Assembly (NCBI GenBank): GCA_021153325.1
Contig: JAGKTQ010000008.1
Location: forward strand, 16,282-80,281
Length of the DNA: 64,000 nt
Direction of reading: 5' to 3'
Origin: Lachnospiraceae bacterium
Lineage (GTDB): Bacteria > Bacillota > Clostridia > Lachnospirales > Lachnospiraceae
This document shows positions 14,119-22,469 of the stretch, one piece after another. Below the pieces are notes generated by a model. The model searched no databases. It was not told the origin of the DNA and was given only the letters and a program-made list of their open reading frames with translations. Position 1 is the first letter of the stretch, and every line of letters begins with the position of its first letter. Both the position numbers and the translations under genes were made by a program.

Positions 14119-16563
14119 ATGCAGTCACAATTTACAGATAAAGCCAAGGCGGCATTAATGCTGGCTGAAAAAGCAGCAAGAAGCATGCGTCAGGGTTATA
14201 TTGGAACAGAGCATATTTTACTTGGACTGCTTCGGGAACAGACCGGAGTGGCAGCAAGAGTCCTGTTGGAAAATGGTGTAGATGAAAGTCAGCTTTTGGA
14301 GATGATAAGAGATTTGATCGCTCCTGAAGTTGGTATTTCCTTAAAAGAGAGAGACGGTTATTCTCCGAGAGCATTAAAAATATTAGAAGAAGCGCACAAA
14401 CAGGCAGAACGTTTTGGAGCTACACTTACTGGAACAGAGCATATTTTACTTGCTTTGATAAAAGAGGGAGAAAATGTTGCAGTAAGACTGTTGAATACTT
14501 GTGGTATTTCTACTCAAAAAATGTATGTAGATCTACTGATTGCCATTGGTGAAGATGGTGGACTTTACAAGGAAGATCTGGCGAAGAAAAATACAAAGAA
14601 AAAAGCGGGTCAGTCTACATTGGAACAGTATAGCCGTGATCTTACCGCACTGGCAAGAGAAGGAAAACTGGATCCGGTTATTGGAAGAGAAGAGGAAATT
14701 CAGAGGGTTATACAGATTTTGAGCCGTAGAACGAAAAATAATCCATGTCTTATTGGAGAACCGGGTGTAGGAAAGACTGCGGTTGTAGAAGGATTGGCAC
14801 TCAGGATCGTATCAGGAGAGGTTCCTTTTACCGTACAGGATAAAAGAGTGCTTACGTTAGATCTGTCCGGTATGGTTGCAGGAAGTAAATATCGTGGTGA
14901 ATTTGAAGAACGTATTAAAAAAGTGATCAAGGAAGTGATAGAAGCAGGGAACGTGCTCCTGTTTTTGGATGAAATGCATACGCTTATCGGAGCTGGTGGA
15001 GCAGAAGGGGCTATTGATGCATCTAATATTTTAAAACCTTCTTTGGCAAGAGGAGAGATTCAGCTGATCGGCGCCACTACCATTAGTGAATATCGTAAGT
15101 ATATTGAAAAGGATGCAGCATTGGAACGTCGTTTCCAACCAGTGAATGTAGAAGAACCAACTGTCGAAGAGGCAATTCGTATTCTTACCGGTGTAGCGCA
15201 AAAATATGAAGACCATCATAGAGTAAAAATCCGTCCAGATGCCATTGAAGCGGCAGTAAGATTATCTGATCGATATATTAATGACCGAAATCTGCCGGAT
15301 AAAGCAATCGACCTGATCGATGAAGCGGCTTCTGCAGCAAGAATTAAATCGGCACATTTGCCAGATAAGATGAAAGAACTGGCAGAGCAGATCAAGAAGC
15401 TGGATGTGCAGATTGAACGCTCTATTAAAATAGAAGCATTTTCACAGGCGGGCGAGCAGAAAAGAGCGCAGGATGTTCTTATAAAGAAATACGAAAAAAT
15501 GCGCGCGCAGCATGAGAAAAAGAGTCAGGAAATGAAATATGAAATCGGCGAAAATGAAATCGCTGGTGTAGTTGCTACATGGACGAAAATCCCGGTGAAT
15601 AAGCTTACCGAAAAAGAAAGTGAGCGTCTTTTGAAGCTGGAATCCATATTGCATAAGAGGGTCATTGGACAGTCCGAAGCGGTAACTTCTGTTGCAAAAG
15701 CAATGCGAAGAGGAAGAGTGGGGCTGCAGGATCCGAAGCGTCCTATTGGTTCCTTCCTGTTTTTAGGACCTACCGGTGTTGGTAAAACAGAGCTTAGTAA
15801 AGCACTTGCAGAAGCGATGTTTGGTTCAGAAAATGCACTGATCCGTGTAGATATGTCGGAATATATGGAAGGGCATGCAGTATCTAAAATGATCGGTTCA
15901 CCGCCAGGTTATGTAGGATTTGATGAAGGTGGGCAGCTCAGTGAAAAAGTCCGTCGGAATCCTTATTCGGTCGTTCTGTTCGATGAGATTGAAAAAGCAC
16001 ATCCGGATGTATTTAACATTTTGTTGCAAGTATTAGATGATGGACATATTACAGACTCCAAGGGAAGAAAGGTAAGTTTTAAAAATACCATTCTTATTAT
16101 GACATCCAATGCTGGAGCACAGCGTATTGTCGAACCGAAAAATTTAGGTTTTACAGCGGGAAATGATGAAGAAAAAGATTATCAGAAAATGAAATCTAAT
16201 GTGATGGAAGAAGTAAAGAAGCTCTTTAAACCGGAATTTATCAATCGTATTGATGAAATTATGGTATTCCATCCTCTTACAAAACAGGATATGAAACAGA
16301 TTATTACGCTGTTATCCAAGTCATTGATCACACGCTGTAAAGAGCAATTAGATATTAATCTGACTATTTCTAATGCGTTAAAGGAGCATATTGTAGATAA
16401 ATATTCTGAGCCTAAGATGGGTGCACGTCCGTTAAAGAGAGCAGTGCAGAATGTGATCGAAGATAAGCTGGCAGAAGAAGTACTTTCCGGTAAGATAAAA
16501 GCCGGAGATAAAGTGACTGCAGGAATCAAAAATGGTGAAGTTGTTTTTCATATAAAAGAATAA
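14119..16563 (+). CDS. clpC: ATP-dependent Clp protease ATP-binding subunit ClpC
   Basis: ClpC unfolds proteins and feeds them to ClpP; in Firmicutes it acts in stress control and adaptor-based degradation. The 814-residue protein has the Clp N-domain repeats (YIGTEHILLGLLRE and LTGTEHILLALIKE), AAA-1 with Walker A GEPGVGKTA near residue 215, a middle coiled segment with a UVR-like stretch, and AAA-2 with GPTGVGKTE near residue 550 plus the sensor-2 region GARPLKRAVQ. It stands alone: no ctsR, mcsA or mcsB precede it, and no CtsR or CIRCE site was recognised. A TATAAT at about 14089-14094 may be its -10. Confidence 0.95.
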   Translation: MQSQFTDKAKAALMLAEKAARSMRQGYIGTEHILLGLLREQTGVAARVLLENGVDESQLLEMIRDLIAPEVGISLKERDGYSPRALKILEEAHKQAERFGATLTGTEHILLALIKEGENVAVRLLNTCGISTQKMYVDLLIAIGEDGGLYKEDLAKKNTKKKAGQSTLEQYSRDLTALAREGKLDPVIGREEEIQRVIQILSRRTKNNPCLIGEPGVGKTAVVEGLALRIVSGEVPFTVQDKRVLTLDLSGMVAGSKYRGEFEERIKKVIKEVIEAGNVLLFLDEMHTLIGAGGAEGAIDASNILKPSLARGEIQLIGATTISEYRKYIEKDAALERRFQPVNVEEPTVEEAIRILTGVAQKYEDHHRVKIRPDAIEAAVRLSDRYINDRNLPDKAIDLIDEAASAARIKSAHLPDKMKELAEQIKKLDVQIERSIKIEAFSQAGEQKRAQDVLIKKYEKMRAQHEKKSQEMKYEIGENEIAGVVATWTKIPVNKLTEKESERLLKLESILHKRVIGQSEAVTSVAKAMRRGRVGLQDPKRPIGSFLFLGPTGVGKTELSKALAEAMFGSENALIRVDMSEYMEGHAVSKMIGSPPGYVGFDEGGQLSEKVRRNPYSVVLFDEIEKAHPDVFNILLQVLDDGHITDSKGRKVSFKNTILIMTSNAGAQRIVEPKNLGFTAGNDEEKDYQKMKSNVMEEVKKLFKPEFINRIDEIMVFHPLTKQDMKQIITLLSKSLITRCKEQLDINLTISNALKEHIVDKYSEPKMGARPLKRAVQNVIEDKLAEEVLSGKIKAGDKVTAGIKNGEVVFHIKE

Positions 16564-16680
16564 AAACATTTCATAAATTTTAAACGATAACTATAGCAAA
16601 AAAAATACAATTATATTATACTGAAACTACAAATGAAACGGTGTCAAAAACACTGTAAGGTATTTAGGAGGATATTGGAG

Positions 16681-17091
16681 ATGGCAGTAGTAGAAACACT
16701 GCTTCGCGCGGAAAATGATGGAACTATCAGCTTTGGAAATCATAAACTTGCGCAGAAAGCTAAGTTAGAAGACTTTGAACATGCGGGAGACTTGTATAAG
16801 GTAAAAACATACAGTACTATGACAAAGTTGGAAAAAAACGGAATGTTCGTATATGAATCTGTTCCGGGAACAAGCGTACTTAACCTGAAAGAAGATGAAA
16901 ATGGAGTAAGCTTCGTTGTTGAAGGTGATGAAGATGCTCAGATTACCGTAGGACTTCAGGATGATACGGAATATGAAGTATTTGTAAATGATGCAAGTGC
17001 TGGAAAAATGAAGACCAATATGGGCGGTAAATTAAGTGTAAGTGTTGAGCTGGCAGGAGTTGGCGAAGTCAGCGTTAAAATTGTAAAATAA
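16681..17091 (+). CDS. Conserved Lachnospiraceae protein of unknown function (sometimes labelled endosialidase)
   Basis: The 136-residue acidic protein starts at ATG 16681 behind AGGAGG (16666-16671); the longer in-frame start at 16633 has no ribosome site. It begins MAVVETLLRAENDGTISFGN and ends in beta-rich segments (ITVGLQDDTEYEVF, MGGKLSVSVELAG). No signal peptide, membrane segment or catalytic motif is seen. Similar proteins are kept next to radA in related genomes as far as memory allows, and the label endosialidase has no visible support in this sequence. It ends 15 nt before radA, so the two are probably co-transcribed. Confidence 0.8.
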   Translation: MAVVETLLRAENDGTISFGNHKLAQKAKLEDFEHAGDLYKVKTYSTMTKLEKNGMFVYESVPGTSVLNLKEDENGVSFVVEGDEDAQITVGLQDDTEYEVFVNDASAGKMKTNMGGKLSVSVELAGVGEVSVKIVK

Positions 17092-17106
17092 TAGGACTGA
17101 TTAACT

Positions 17107-18495
17107 ATGGCAAAAGGAAAGAAAACAACCTTGTTTTTCTGCCAGAATTGTGGCTATGAATCGGCAAAATGGATGGGACAGTGTCCTGCCTGCAAGGAGT
17201 GGAATACTTTTGTAGAGGAGACGGTCGTTTCTACTAGTTCTGGAATGGGCAGTTTGGCAAAAGGTGACGGACGAAAGAGAGCGGAAGCACATAAGCTTAC
17301 GGATATTTCCATGAACGAGGAGGAAAAACTTCTTACCCATATAGGAGAACTTGACAGAGTGCTGGGAGGCGGTATTGTCCCCGGCTCTCTTACTTTAGTA
17401 GGAGGCGATCCGGGAATCGGAAAGTCTACCTTACTTTTACAGGTATGTAGAGAGCTGTCGAGAGAGCATCATAAAGTATTGTATATATCTGGAGAAGAAT
17501 CTTTGAAGCAGATTAAAATACGTGCAAACCGTATGGGTGAATTTTCTGAGGATTTACTTTTACTTTGTGAGACAAACCTTACTTTAATAGAAGAAACGAT
17601 CCGGCAGATCGAACCGGAAGTAGTGATTATTGACTCTATCCAGACTATGTATAATGAAAATGTGTCGGCAGCCCCTGGTAGTGTATCACAGGTAAGAGAG
17701 TCTACCGGTGTGTTGATGCAGTTGGCAAAAGGTATGGGCGTATCCATTTTCATTGTAGGTCATGTGACAAAAGAAGGAACGGTTGCAGGACCAAGAGTGC
17801 TGGAACATATGGTTGATACAGTACTCTATTTTGAAGGCGACAGACATGCTTCTTACAGGATTTTAAGGGGAGTCAAAAATCGTTTTGGTTCGACAAATGA
17901 AATTGGCGTTTTTGAAATGCGGGAAAATGGTTTGGAGGAAGTGAAAAATCCTTCGGAATATATGATAAATGGAAGACCAGAAGGTGCGAGCGGGTCTGTT
18001 GTTGTATGCTCGATAGAAGGAACCAGACCAATTTTAATAGAAATACAGGCTCTTGTCTGCCCAACCAATTTTGGATTTCCAAGAAGACAGGCGACAGGCA
18101 CTGATTTTAACCGATTAAATCTGCTGATGGCAGTATTAGAAAAACGTTTGTGTTTACAAATGTCAAATTGTGATGCTTATGTCAATATCGCAGGCGGTAT
18201 GAAAATTACAGAGCCGGCGATAGACTTAGGAATTGCTATGGCGGTCGTATCCAGCTTCAAGAATCGTCCAATTGATGAAAAGACCATTGTTTTTGGAGAA
18301 ATTGGATTGAGTGGAGAAGTGCGTGCTGTCAATATGGCAGAGCAGAGAATCATGGAGGCAAAAAAGCTTGGCTTTACGACCTGCGTTATGCCGGCAGTAT
18401 GCTTAGGACAGTTGAGTGATAAAAAGAAGATCATGGCAGAAGGAATGGAACTTATTGGAGTAAGGTCCGTGCAGGATGCCATTGACCTGATTTAG
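17107..18495 (+). CDS. radA: DNA repair protein RadA (Sms)
   Basis: RadA is a RecA-like branch-migration helicase for recombination repair. The 462-residue protein shows the N-terminal C4 zinc finger (C12, C15, C26, C29), Walker A GDPGIGKST near residue 100, the RadA-specific KNRFG motif, and a C-terminal Lon-protease-like domain (NIAGGMKITEPAIDL). It follows the conserved unknown gene after 15 nt. A strong terminator lies downstream. Confidence 0.97.
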   Translation: MAKGKKTTLFFCQNCGYESAKWMGQCPACKEWNTFVEETVVSTSSGMGSLAKGDGRKRAEAHKLTDISMNEEEKLLTHIGELDRVLGGGIVPGSLTLVGGDPGIGKSTLLLQVCRELSREHHKVLYISGEESLKQIKIRANRMGEFSEDLLLLCETNLTLIEETIRQIEPEVVIIDSIQTMYNENVSAAPGSVSQVRESTGVLMQLAKGMGVSIFIVGHVTKEGTVAGPRVLEHMVDTVLYFEGDRHASYRILRGVKNRFGSTNEIGVFEMRENGLEEVKNPSEYMINGRPEGASGSVVVCSIEGTRPILIEIQALVCPTNFGFPRRQATGTDFNRLNLLMAVLEKRLCLQMSNCDAYVNIAGGMKITEPAIDLGIAMAVVSSFKNRPIDEKTIVFGEIGLSGEVRAVNMAEQRIMEAKKLGFTTCVMPAVCLGQLSDKKKIMAEGMELIGVRSVQDAIDLI

Positions 18496-18518
18496 GAAAA
18501 TTTATATTTTATAGAAGA

Positions 18519-18551
18519 AAAGGATGTTGTTTTAAAGCAACATCCTTTTTT
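18519..18551 (+). terminator. Terminator after radA
   Basis: GGATGTTG (18522-18529) pairs with CAACATCC (18538-18545), followed by TTTTTT. Confidence 0.9.
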
Positions 18552-18596
18552 GTGTGAAATCTTAACGGAAAACAGAAAGAATTTATAGGAAATGTA

Positions 18597-18653
18597 TTGA
18601 CAAGGGATGCTGGTTAGTTTATGCTAACTAAAAAGGAAATGAAATTCATTATC
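18597..18653 (+). promoter_or_regulatory. Promoter of the Fur-family gene with two palindromic operator candidates
   Basis: TTGACA (18597-18602), a 17-bp spacer and TATGCT (18620-18625) form a strong promoter. GTTAG (18613-18617) and CTAAC (18624-18628) form a dyad that covers the -10. Downstream, 18635-18653 (GGAAATGAAATTCATTATC) agrees with the classical 19-bp Fur box at 15 of 19 positions, counted by eye. Both sites are placed to block transcription, which fits metal-dependent autoregulation. Confidence 0.7.
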
Positions 18654-18678
18654 AAAATAAAGAAAAGGAGTGACTCAT

Positions 18679-19149
18679 ATGATCAAAGATAAATGGGAAA
18701 GCAAACCGATTCAAACTACAAATATACATGGAAAAGATTACATTTTAGCGCAGTTAAAGAAAAGAGGACTTAGAATTACAAATCAAAGAAGGCTGATCAT
18801 AGACATTATATTAAAAAATGAATGCTCCTGCTGTAAAGAAATTTACTACGAAGCCTTGAAAAAGGACAGTTCCATAGGAATTGCAACTGTGTACCGTATG
18901 GTAAAGACATTAGAAGAAATTGGTGTGATTGACAGAAGAAATATGTACCGCATTGCATATGGACAAAATTGTAATATGGAAGAAGCATGTATTGTAACGT
19001 TGGATGAAGGAAGTATCAGATTAAATGGAAAAGAATGGACAAAGATTGTAGAAGCGGGACTGAAAGCAACGGGTTATTTGAAAAATCAGAAGATTAATAA
19101 TATAATGATATGCAGCTGTGAGTGTGACGGAGAAGCTTGTTGTGGATAA
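18679..19149 (+). CDS. Fur-family transcriptional regulator with unusual Cys-rich C-terminus
   Basis: The 156-residue protein starts at ATG 18679, 8 nt after AAAGGAG; an in-frame GTG at 18670 overlaps that site. The N-terminal winged helix is typical of Fur (LKKRGLRITNQRRLIID, IGIATVYRMVKTLEEIGVI). The usual C-terminal dimerisation domain with its HHxH and paired CxxC motifs is not seen. Instead there is a shorter domain (NCNMEEACIVTLDEGSIRL ...) ending in CSCECDGEACCG with six closely spaced Cys. It precedes a FeoB-associated Cys-rich protein and lies behind a Fur-box-like site, so iron sensing and autoregulation are likely. Another metal or redox cue is possible. Confidence 0.88.
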   Translation: MIKDKWESKPIQTTNIHGKDYILAQLKKRGLRITNQRRLIIDIILKNECSCCKEIYYEALKKDSSIGIATVYRMVKTLEEIGVIDRRNMYRIAYGQNCNMEEACIVTLDEGSIRLNGKEWTKIVEAGLKATGYLKNQKINNIMICSCECDGEACCG

Positions 19150-19196
19150 AAGAAGTTTTGACAGCTTCATTTTATGAGAAAAGGAAGGTTTTATAT

Positions 19197-19358
19197 ATGA
19201 ATATTGCAGATATTGTAGTAAGTTTGATCATTTTAGCAATGCTTGGTGGTGTCGGTTTTTATTTTTACAAGTGTAAGAAGAGTGGAAAAGGCGGATGTGG
19301 TTGCGGCTGTGCTGGCTGTAGTGCAAGCCAAAGCTGTAATAGTAGTGCAAAAAAGTAA
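19197..19358 (+). CDS. FeoB-associated Cys-rich membrane protein
   Basis: The 53-residue protein has one N-terminal membrane helix (IVVSLIILAMLGGVGFYFYK) and a Cys-rich tail with GGCGCGCAGC and later SC. This is the layout of the FeoB-associated Cys-rich family, usually encoded beside feoA and feoB for ferrous iron uptake. Those genes are not in the window. AAGGAAGG before ATG 19197 sets the start; a longer in-frame ATG at 19137 overlaps the regulator gene. It follows the Fur-like gene by 47 nt and probably shares its transcript. Confidence 0.88.
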   Translation: MNIADIVVSLIILAMLGGVGFYFYKCKKSGKGGCGCGCAGCSASQSCNSSAKK

Positions 19359-19439
19359 ATGCTGGGAAAATGTATCCTCTATAAAAAGAATTGTATTTAA
19401 TTGACTGAATATTTAGCACAAAATTCTATATTGTCGTTC

Positions 19440-19469
19440 TTGCAATTGAAATAGCACGTATGCTATAAT
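19440..19469 (+). promoter_or_regulatory. Promoter of tRNA-Trp
   Basis: TTGCAA (19440-19445), an 18-bp spacer and TATAAT (19464-19469) lie 28 nt before the tRNA. Confidence 0.75.
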
Positions 19470-19497
19470 AACATTCGTCGATAAGAGACATATACAT

Positions 19498-19568
19498 AGA
19501 GGAATAGTACAGCGGTAGTGCGGCGGTCTCCAAAACCGTTAACGGGGGTTCGATTCCCTCTTCCTCTG
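19498..19568 (+). tRNA. tRNA-Trp (anticodon CCA)
   Basis: Acceptor arms AGAGGAA (19498-19504) and TTCCTCT (19561-19567) pair fully, with discriminator G. The anticodon loop reads CTCCAAA, giving CCA, and the T-arm contains GGTTCGATT. The 3' CCA is not encoded. It is a single-tRNA unit with its own promoter and terminator. Confidence 0.97.
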
Positions 19569-19573
19569 CTAAG

Positions 19574-19609
19574 AAAAGGAATCTACAAAATTGTAGATTC
19601 CTTTTTTGT
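19574..19609. terminator. Bidirectional terminator shared by tRNA-Trp and the LacI-family gene
   Basis: GGAATCTACAA (19578-19588) pairs with TTGTAGATTCC (19591-19601), with A-runs on the left and T-runs on the right. On the minus strand the left arm encodes the last residues and stop of the LacI-family protein, so one hairpin serves both convergent transcripts. Confidence 0.88.
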
Positions 19610-20623
19610 TATCTTCTTTATTATTTTTTTGTTTATTGTTGGAGATGTGGATTCTCTTATGATCAGCTGCGGTCTCAGCAGAGTCCGACTTATAGAAACA
19701 TGATGTAACAGTGAAACTAAAGTGTAGTAGCCACTTTTGCCAAGTTCAATACGGTCCTGCCTTATTGTGGTGAGCGGGGGAATGGTAGTACAGGAAGACG
19801 GCAGATCATCAAAACCGATCACACTGATATCTTCAGGCACACATAGACCGTGCAGACGACATTCCTCTATCGTTCCATAGGCAAGAAGGTCATTGCCACA
19901 AAGGATAGCAGTAGCACCGGCAGCGAGAAACTTAGGCACATGATATTTTGCGGAGTCAGCCACATAGTGCCCTTGTGCGATCAAATCTTTATCAAGCATT
20001 AGAGCATGAGCTTTCATGCTTGAGATGAATGCCTGCAGTCTTTGATCAGATACCATGGAATTTGGAGAACCATTCAGAAAGGCAATGCGTTTGTGACCAA
20101 GAGAATACGCATAATCTACCGCAAGGTCAATGCCTTCAAAATTATCGGTTCCTATATAACAGACGTTGAGATTTTGTTTTATATAATTATCAAAAAGAAC
20201 CGTAGGAATATTTGTAGAGGCAAGCTGGAGCATCCATGCATCCTGTAAGGCAAAGCCTACTAAAAAAGCACCGGAAAACCCATTTTTTAACATATATGTA
20301 TCGTATCGCTCGGTCTGTTGAAAGGCGGGAGTGACTGGAAGGATGGTGACATCCCAGTTATCACGGTATGCTGCCTGTTTAAAACCAAGTATGATCTCGT
20401 AACCAAACTGGTCTGGCTGTTCAAAATCCATGTTTTCTATAAAAACACAAAGCTTTTTGTTTGCATCCTTTTTCATCCTTTTTGTCGTATAGCCCATTTC
20501 TACAGCAGTGTCTAGTACAATTTGCCGAAGTTCTTCGCTGATATCGTTGGCGCCATTGAGACCTTTTGAGACCGTACTTACTGAAATGCCAAGCCGGTTT
20601 GCGATATCTTTAATCGTTGCCAT
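19583..20623 (-). CDS. LacI-family transcriptional regulator of the maltodextrin locus
   Basis: The 346-residue protein starts with the LacI HTH (MATIKDIANRLGISVSTVSK, then GLNGANDIS) and continues with a periplasmic-binding-protein-like sensor domain (GYEIILGFKQAAYRDNWDV, GTDNFEGIDLAVDYAYSLGH, SVIGFDDLPSSC). It is transcribed divergently from the maltodextrin-binding protein gene across a 348-bp intergenic region, so it is probably the local MalR-like repressor responding to maltose or maltodextrin. A GAGGA Shine-Dalgarno lies before ATG 20623. The C-terminal codons fall inside the terminator hairpin shared with tRNA-Trp. Confidence 0.92.
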   Translation of the reverse strand: MATIKDIANRLGISVSTVSKGLNGANDISEELRQIVLDTAVEMGYTTKRMKKDANKKLCVFIENMDFEQPDQFGYEIILGFKQAAYRDNWDVTILPVTPAFQQTERYDTYMLKNGFSGAFLVGFALQDAWMLQLASTNIPTVLFDNYIKQNLNVCYIGTDNFEGIDLAVDYAYSLGHKRIAFLNGSPNSMVSDQRLQAFISSMKAHALMLDKDLIAQGHYVADSAKYHVPKFLAAGATAILCGNDLLAYGTIEECRLHGLCVPEDISVIGFDDLPSSCTTIPPLTTIRQDRIELGKSGYYTLVSLLHHVSISRTLLRPQLIIRESTSPTINKKIIKKITKKESTIL

Positions 20624-20971
20624 AATATGTCCTCGATTCTGAATTTTTTTCAGTATAGCAAAGGCATATTGGAATTTTCAAGGGAATGCCAGAAAAAAGA
20701 AAAAAAATTCCAAAGCAGCTTGTCATTATATACAAAAAAGCAGATTCAAAAACAGTAAAAATGTCCAAAATGATGTCAAAAGGCTTAGAACTGTTGACAA
20801 AATAGATAGTAAAGTGGTAAATTTAACACGGATGCGAAAGTTTACGAAAAGTCGTATGTAAAAGATAGGACAAAACGTAAGATAGCGCAGAATTACTTTG
20901 TTATAGAATGTGGAAACACATTTTATATAAATGCTAACAATTTATTAAATGAAAAGGAGAGGAAACATTTT
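20624..20971 (+). promoter_or_regulatory. Divergent control region of the maltodextrin locus
   Basis: No gene is seen in this stretch. A promoter toward the binding-protein gene is readable as TTGACA (20794-20799), an 18-bp spacer and TAAATT (20818-20823). Downstream lie short dyads (ACGA-AAAG-TCGT near 20853 and TGTG-GAAA-CACA near 20909) that could be LacI-type operators, but neither is long enough to be sure. AAGGAGAGG precedes the start of the binding-protein gene. Confidence 0.5.
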
Positions 20972-22288
20972 ATGAAGAAGAAAGCATTAGCATTAGTTTT
21001 AGCTTCAGCTATGGTTGCATCTTTAGCAGGATGTGGCAGCAGCGAAACAACAACAGCTGAAACAACAGCAGAAACAACAGCAGAAACAACAGCTGAAACA
21101 ACAGCAGAAACAACAGCTGAAGAAACAACAGCAGCAGAGGAAGAAGAAGCTATTACAGCAACAATTACTGTATGGGGTCCTTCAGAAGATCAGTCTGAAG
21201 AAAACGGAAACTGGCTTCCTACAATGTGCGAGCAGTTCGCAGCAGAACATCCAAACTGGGACATCACATTTGAATATGGTGTATGTGCAGAAGGTGATGC
21301 TAAAGCTATGGTAACACAGGATCCTACAGCTGCAGCAGATGTTTATATGTTTGCAAATGATAATATTACAGACTTAATCGCATCTAATGGTATTGCTAAA
21401 TTAGGTGGTGAAACAGCAGAATACGTACAGAGCACAAACTCTGCAGCAATCGTTGATTCTGTATCTGTTGATGGAGACATCTACGGTGTACCTTTCACAA
21501 CAAACACATGGTATATGTACTATGACACAAGCGTATTCACAGAAGAAGACGTTAAGAACTTAGACACAATGCTTGAAAAAGGTGTAGTTTCTTTCCCATT
21601 AACTAACTCTTGGTATATTCAGGCTTTCTATGTAGGTAACGGATGTACATTATTCGGTGACGGATATGATGAAGCAGCTGGAATCGACTTCTCTGGTGAC
21701 AAAGCTGTTGCAGTTACAGAATACTTAGTAGACTTAGTTGCTAATCCAAACTTCGTAAACGATGCAGATGGTAAAGGACTTTCCGGACTTCGTGATGGTT
21801 CTGTAAACGCTATCTTCTCTGGTTCTTGGGATGCAGCAAGCGTTAAAGAAGCACTTGGCGACAACTTCGGTGCAGTTGCTCTTCCTACTTACACATTAAA
21901 CGGTGAAGAGAAACAGATGTATGCATTCGCTGGTTCTAAAGCAATCGGTGTTAACCCTAACTGTGAAAACATGCAGGTTGCAGTTGCTCTTGCTAAATAC
22001 TTAGGAAGCGCTGAAGCTCAGAAAGCTCATTACGAATTGAGAAACATCGTTCCTTGTAACACAGAATTACTTGCTGACTCTTCAGTAGCAGCAGATGCTG
22101 TTGTAACAGCTCAGAATGATACATTCGATAATACATCTATTATCCAGCCATTCGTAGCTGCTATGGGCAACTACTGGGGTCCTGCAGAAAGCATGGGTAA
22201 AGCACTTATCAATGGTGAAGTTACACATGAAAATGCAGCAGAACAGACAGAAGCTATGAATACAACAATGAATTCAGACGGTCTGTAA
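20972..22288 (+). CDS. Maltose/maltodextrin ABC transporter substrate-binding lipoprotein
   Basis: The 438-residue protein begins with a lipoprotein signal ending in SLAGC and a Thr-Ala-Glu repeat linker (see repeat entry), followed by an extracellular solute-binding protein family 1 domain (ITVWGPSEDQS, FEYGVCAEGDAKA, YGVPFTTNTWYMYYD, AIFSGSWDAASV, FAGSKAIGVNP). It captures sugar outside the cell for the two permeases encoded downstream. The maltodextrin assignment rests on the partner permease sequences, the LacI regulator and the surface amylase. Codon use is strongly biased to frequent codons, suggesting high expression. Confidence 0.92.
   Translation: MKKKALALVLASAMVASLAGCGSSETTTAETTAETTAETTAETTAETTAEETTAAEEEEAITATITVWGPSEDQSEENGNWLPTMCEQFAAEHPNWDITFEYGVCAEGDAKAMVTQDPTAAADVYMFANDNITDLIASNGIAKLGGETAEYVQSTNSAAIVDSVSVDGDIYGVPFTTNTWYMYYDTSVFTEEDVKNLDTMLEKGVVSFPLTNSWYIQAFYVGNGCTLFGDGYDEAAGIDFSGDKAVAVTEYLVDLVANPNFVNDADGKGLSGLRDGSVNAIFSGSWDAASVKEALGDNFGAVALPTYTLNGEEKQMYAFAGSKAIGVNPNCENMQVAVALAKYLGSAEAQKAHYELRNIVPCNTELLADSSVAADAVVTAQNDTFDNTSIIQPFVAAMGNYWGPAESMGKALINGEVTHENAAEQTEAMNTTMNSDGL
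21050..21132 (+). repeat. In-frame 12-bp tandem repeat in the binding-protein linker
   Basis: Six copies of ACAACAGCWGAA encode Thr-Thr-Ala-Glu units just after the lipid-anchored Cys, followed by a partial copy. Unit gain or loss would keep the frame and only change the linker length. Confidence 0.9.
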
Positions 22289-22310
22289 AATTGAATAACC
22301 AGTTAGCAAA

Positions 22311-22384
22311 CAAGTAAGTCCAAGCTACTTACTTGACAAATGTTCAGAATTCCAAGGCAGTAATACTACTGTATACTGCCTTGG
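22311..22384 (+). other. Two intercistronic stem-loops between the binding protein and permease genes
   Basis: CAAGTAAGT/ACTTACTTG (22311-22319 with 22327-22335) and CCAAGGCAGTA/TACTGCCTTGG (22352-22362 with 22374-22384) are exact stems without a T-run. Such hairpins after a binding-protein gene commonly stabilise its mRNA and lower expression of the permeases. Confidence 0.75.
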
Positions 22385-22469
22385 ATTGCTGTTCTATAAA
22401 AACGGATATGAATTCCCAGGCAAGTAGTTTAGAATTGGACGGGAGTTATTCATGCAAGGAGGTTGAGTC

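Noticed and set aside
16633..16680. Longer start of the conserved protein before radA
   Set aside because: The extension has no ribosome site, while AGGAGG sits correctly for ATG 16681.
21050..21132. CRISPR array
   Set aside because: The repeats are 12 bp, contiguous, without spacers and in frame within a lipoprotein gene.
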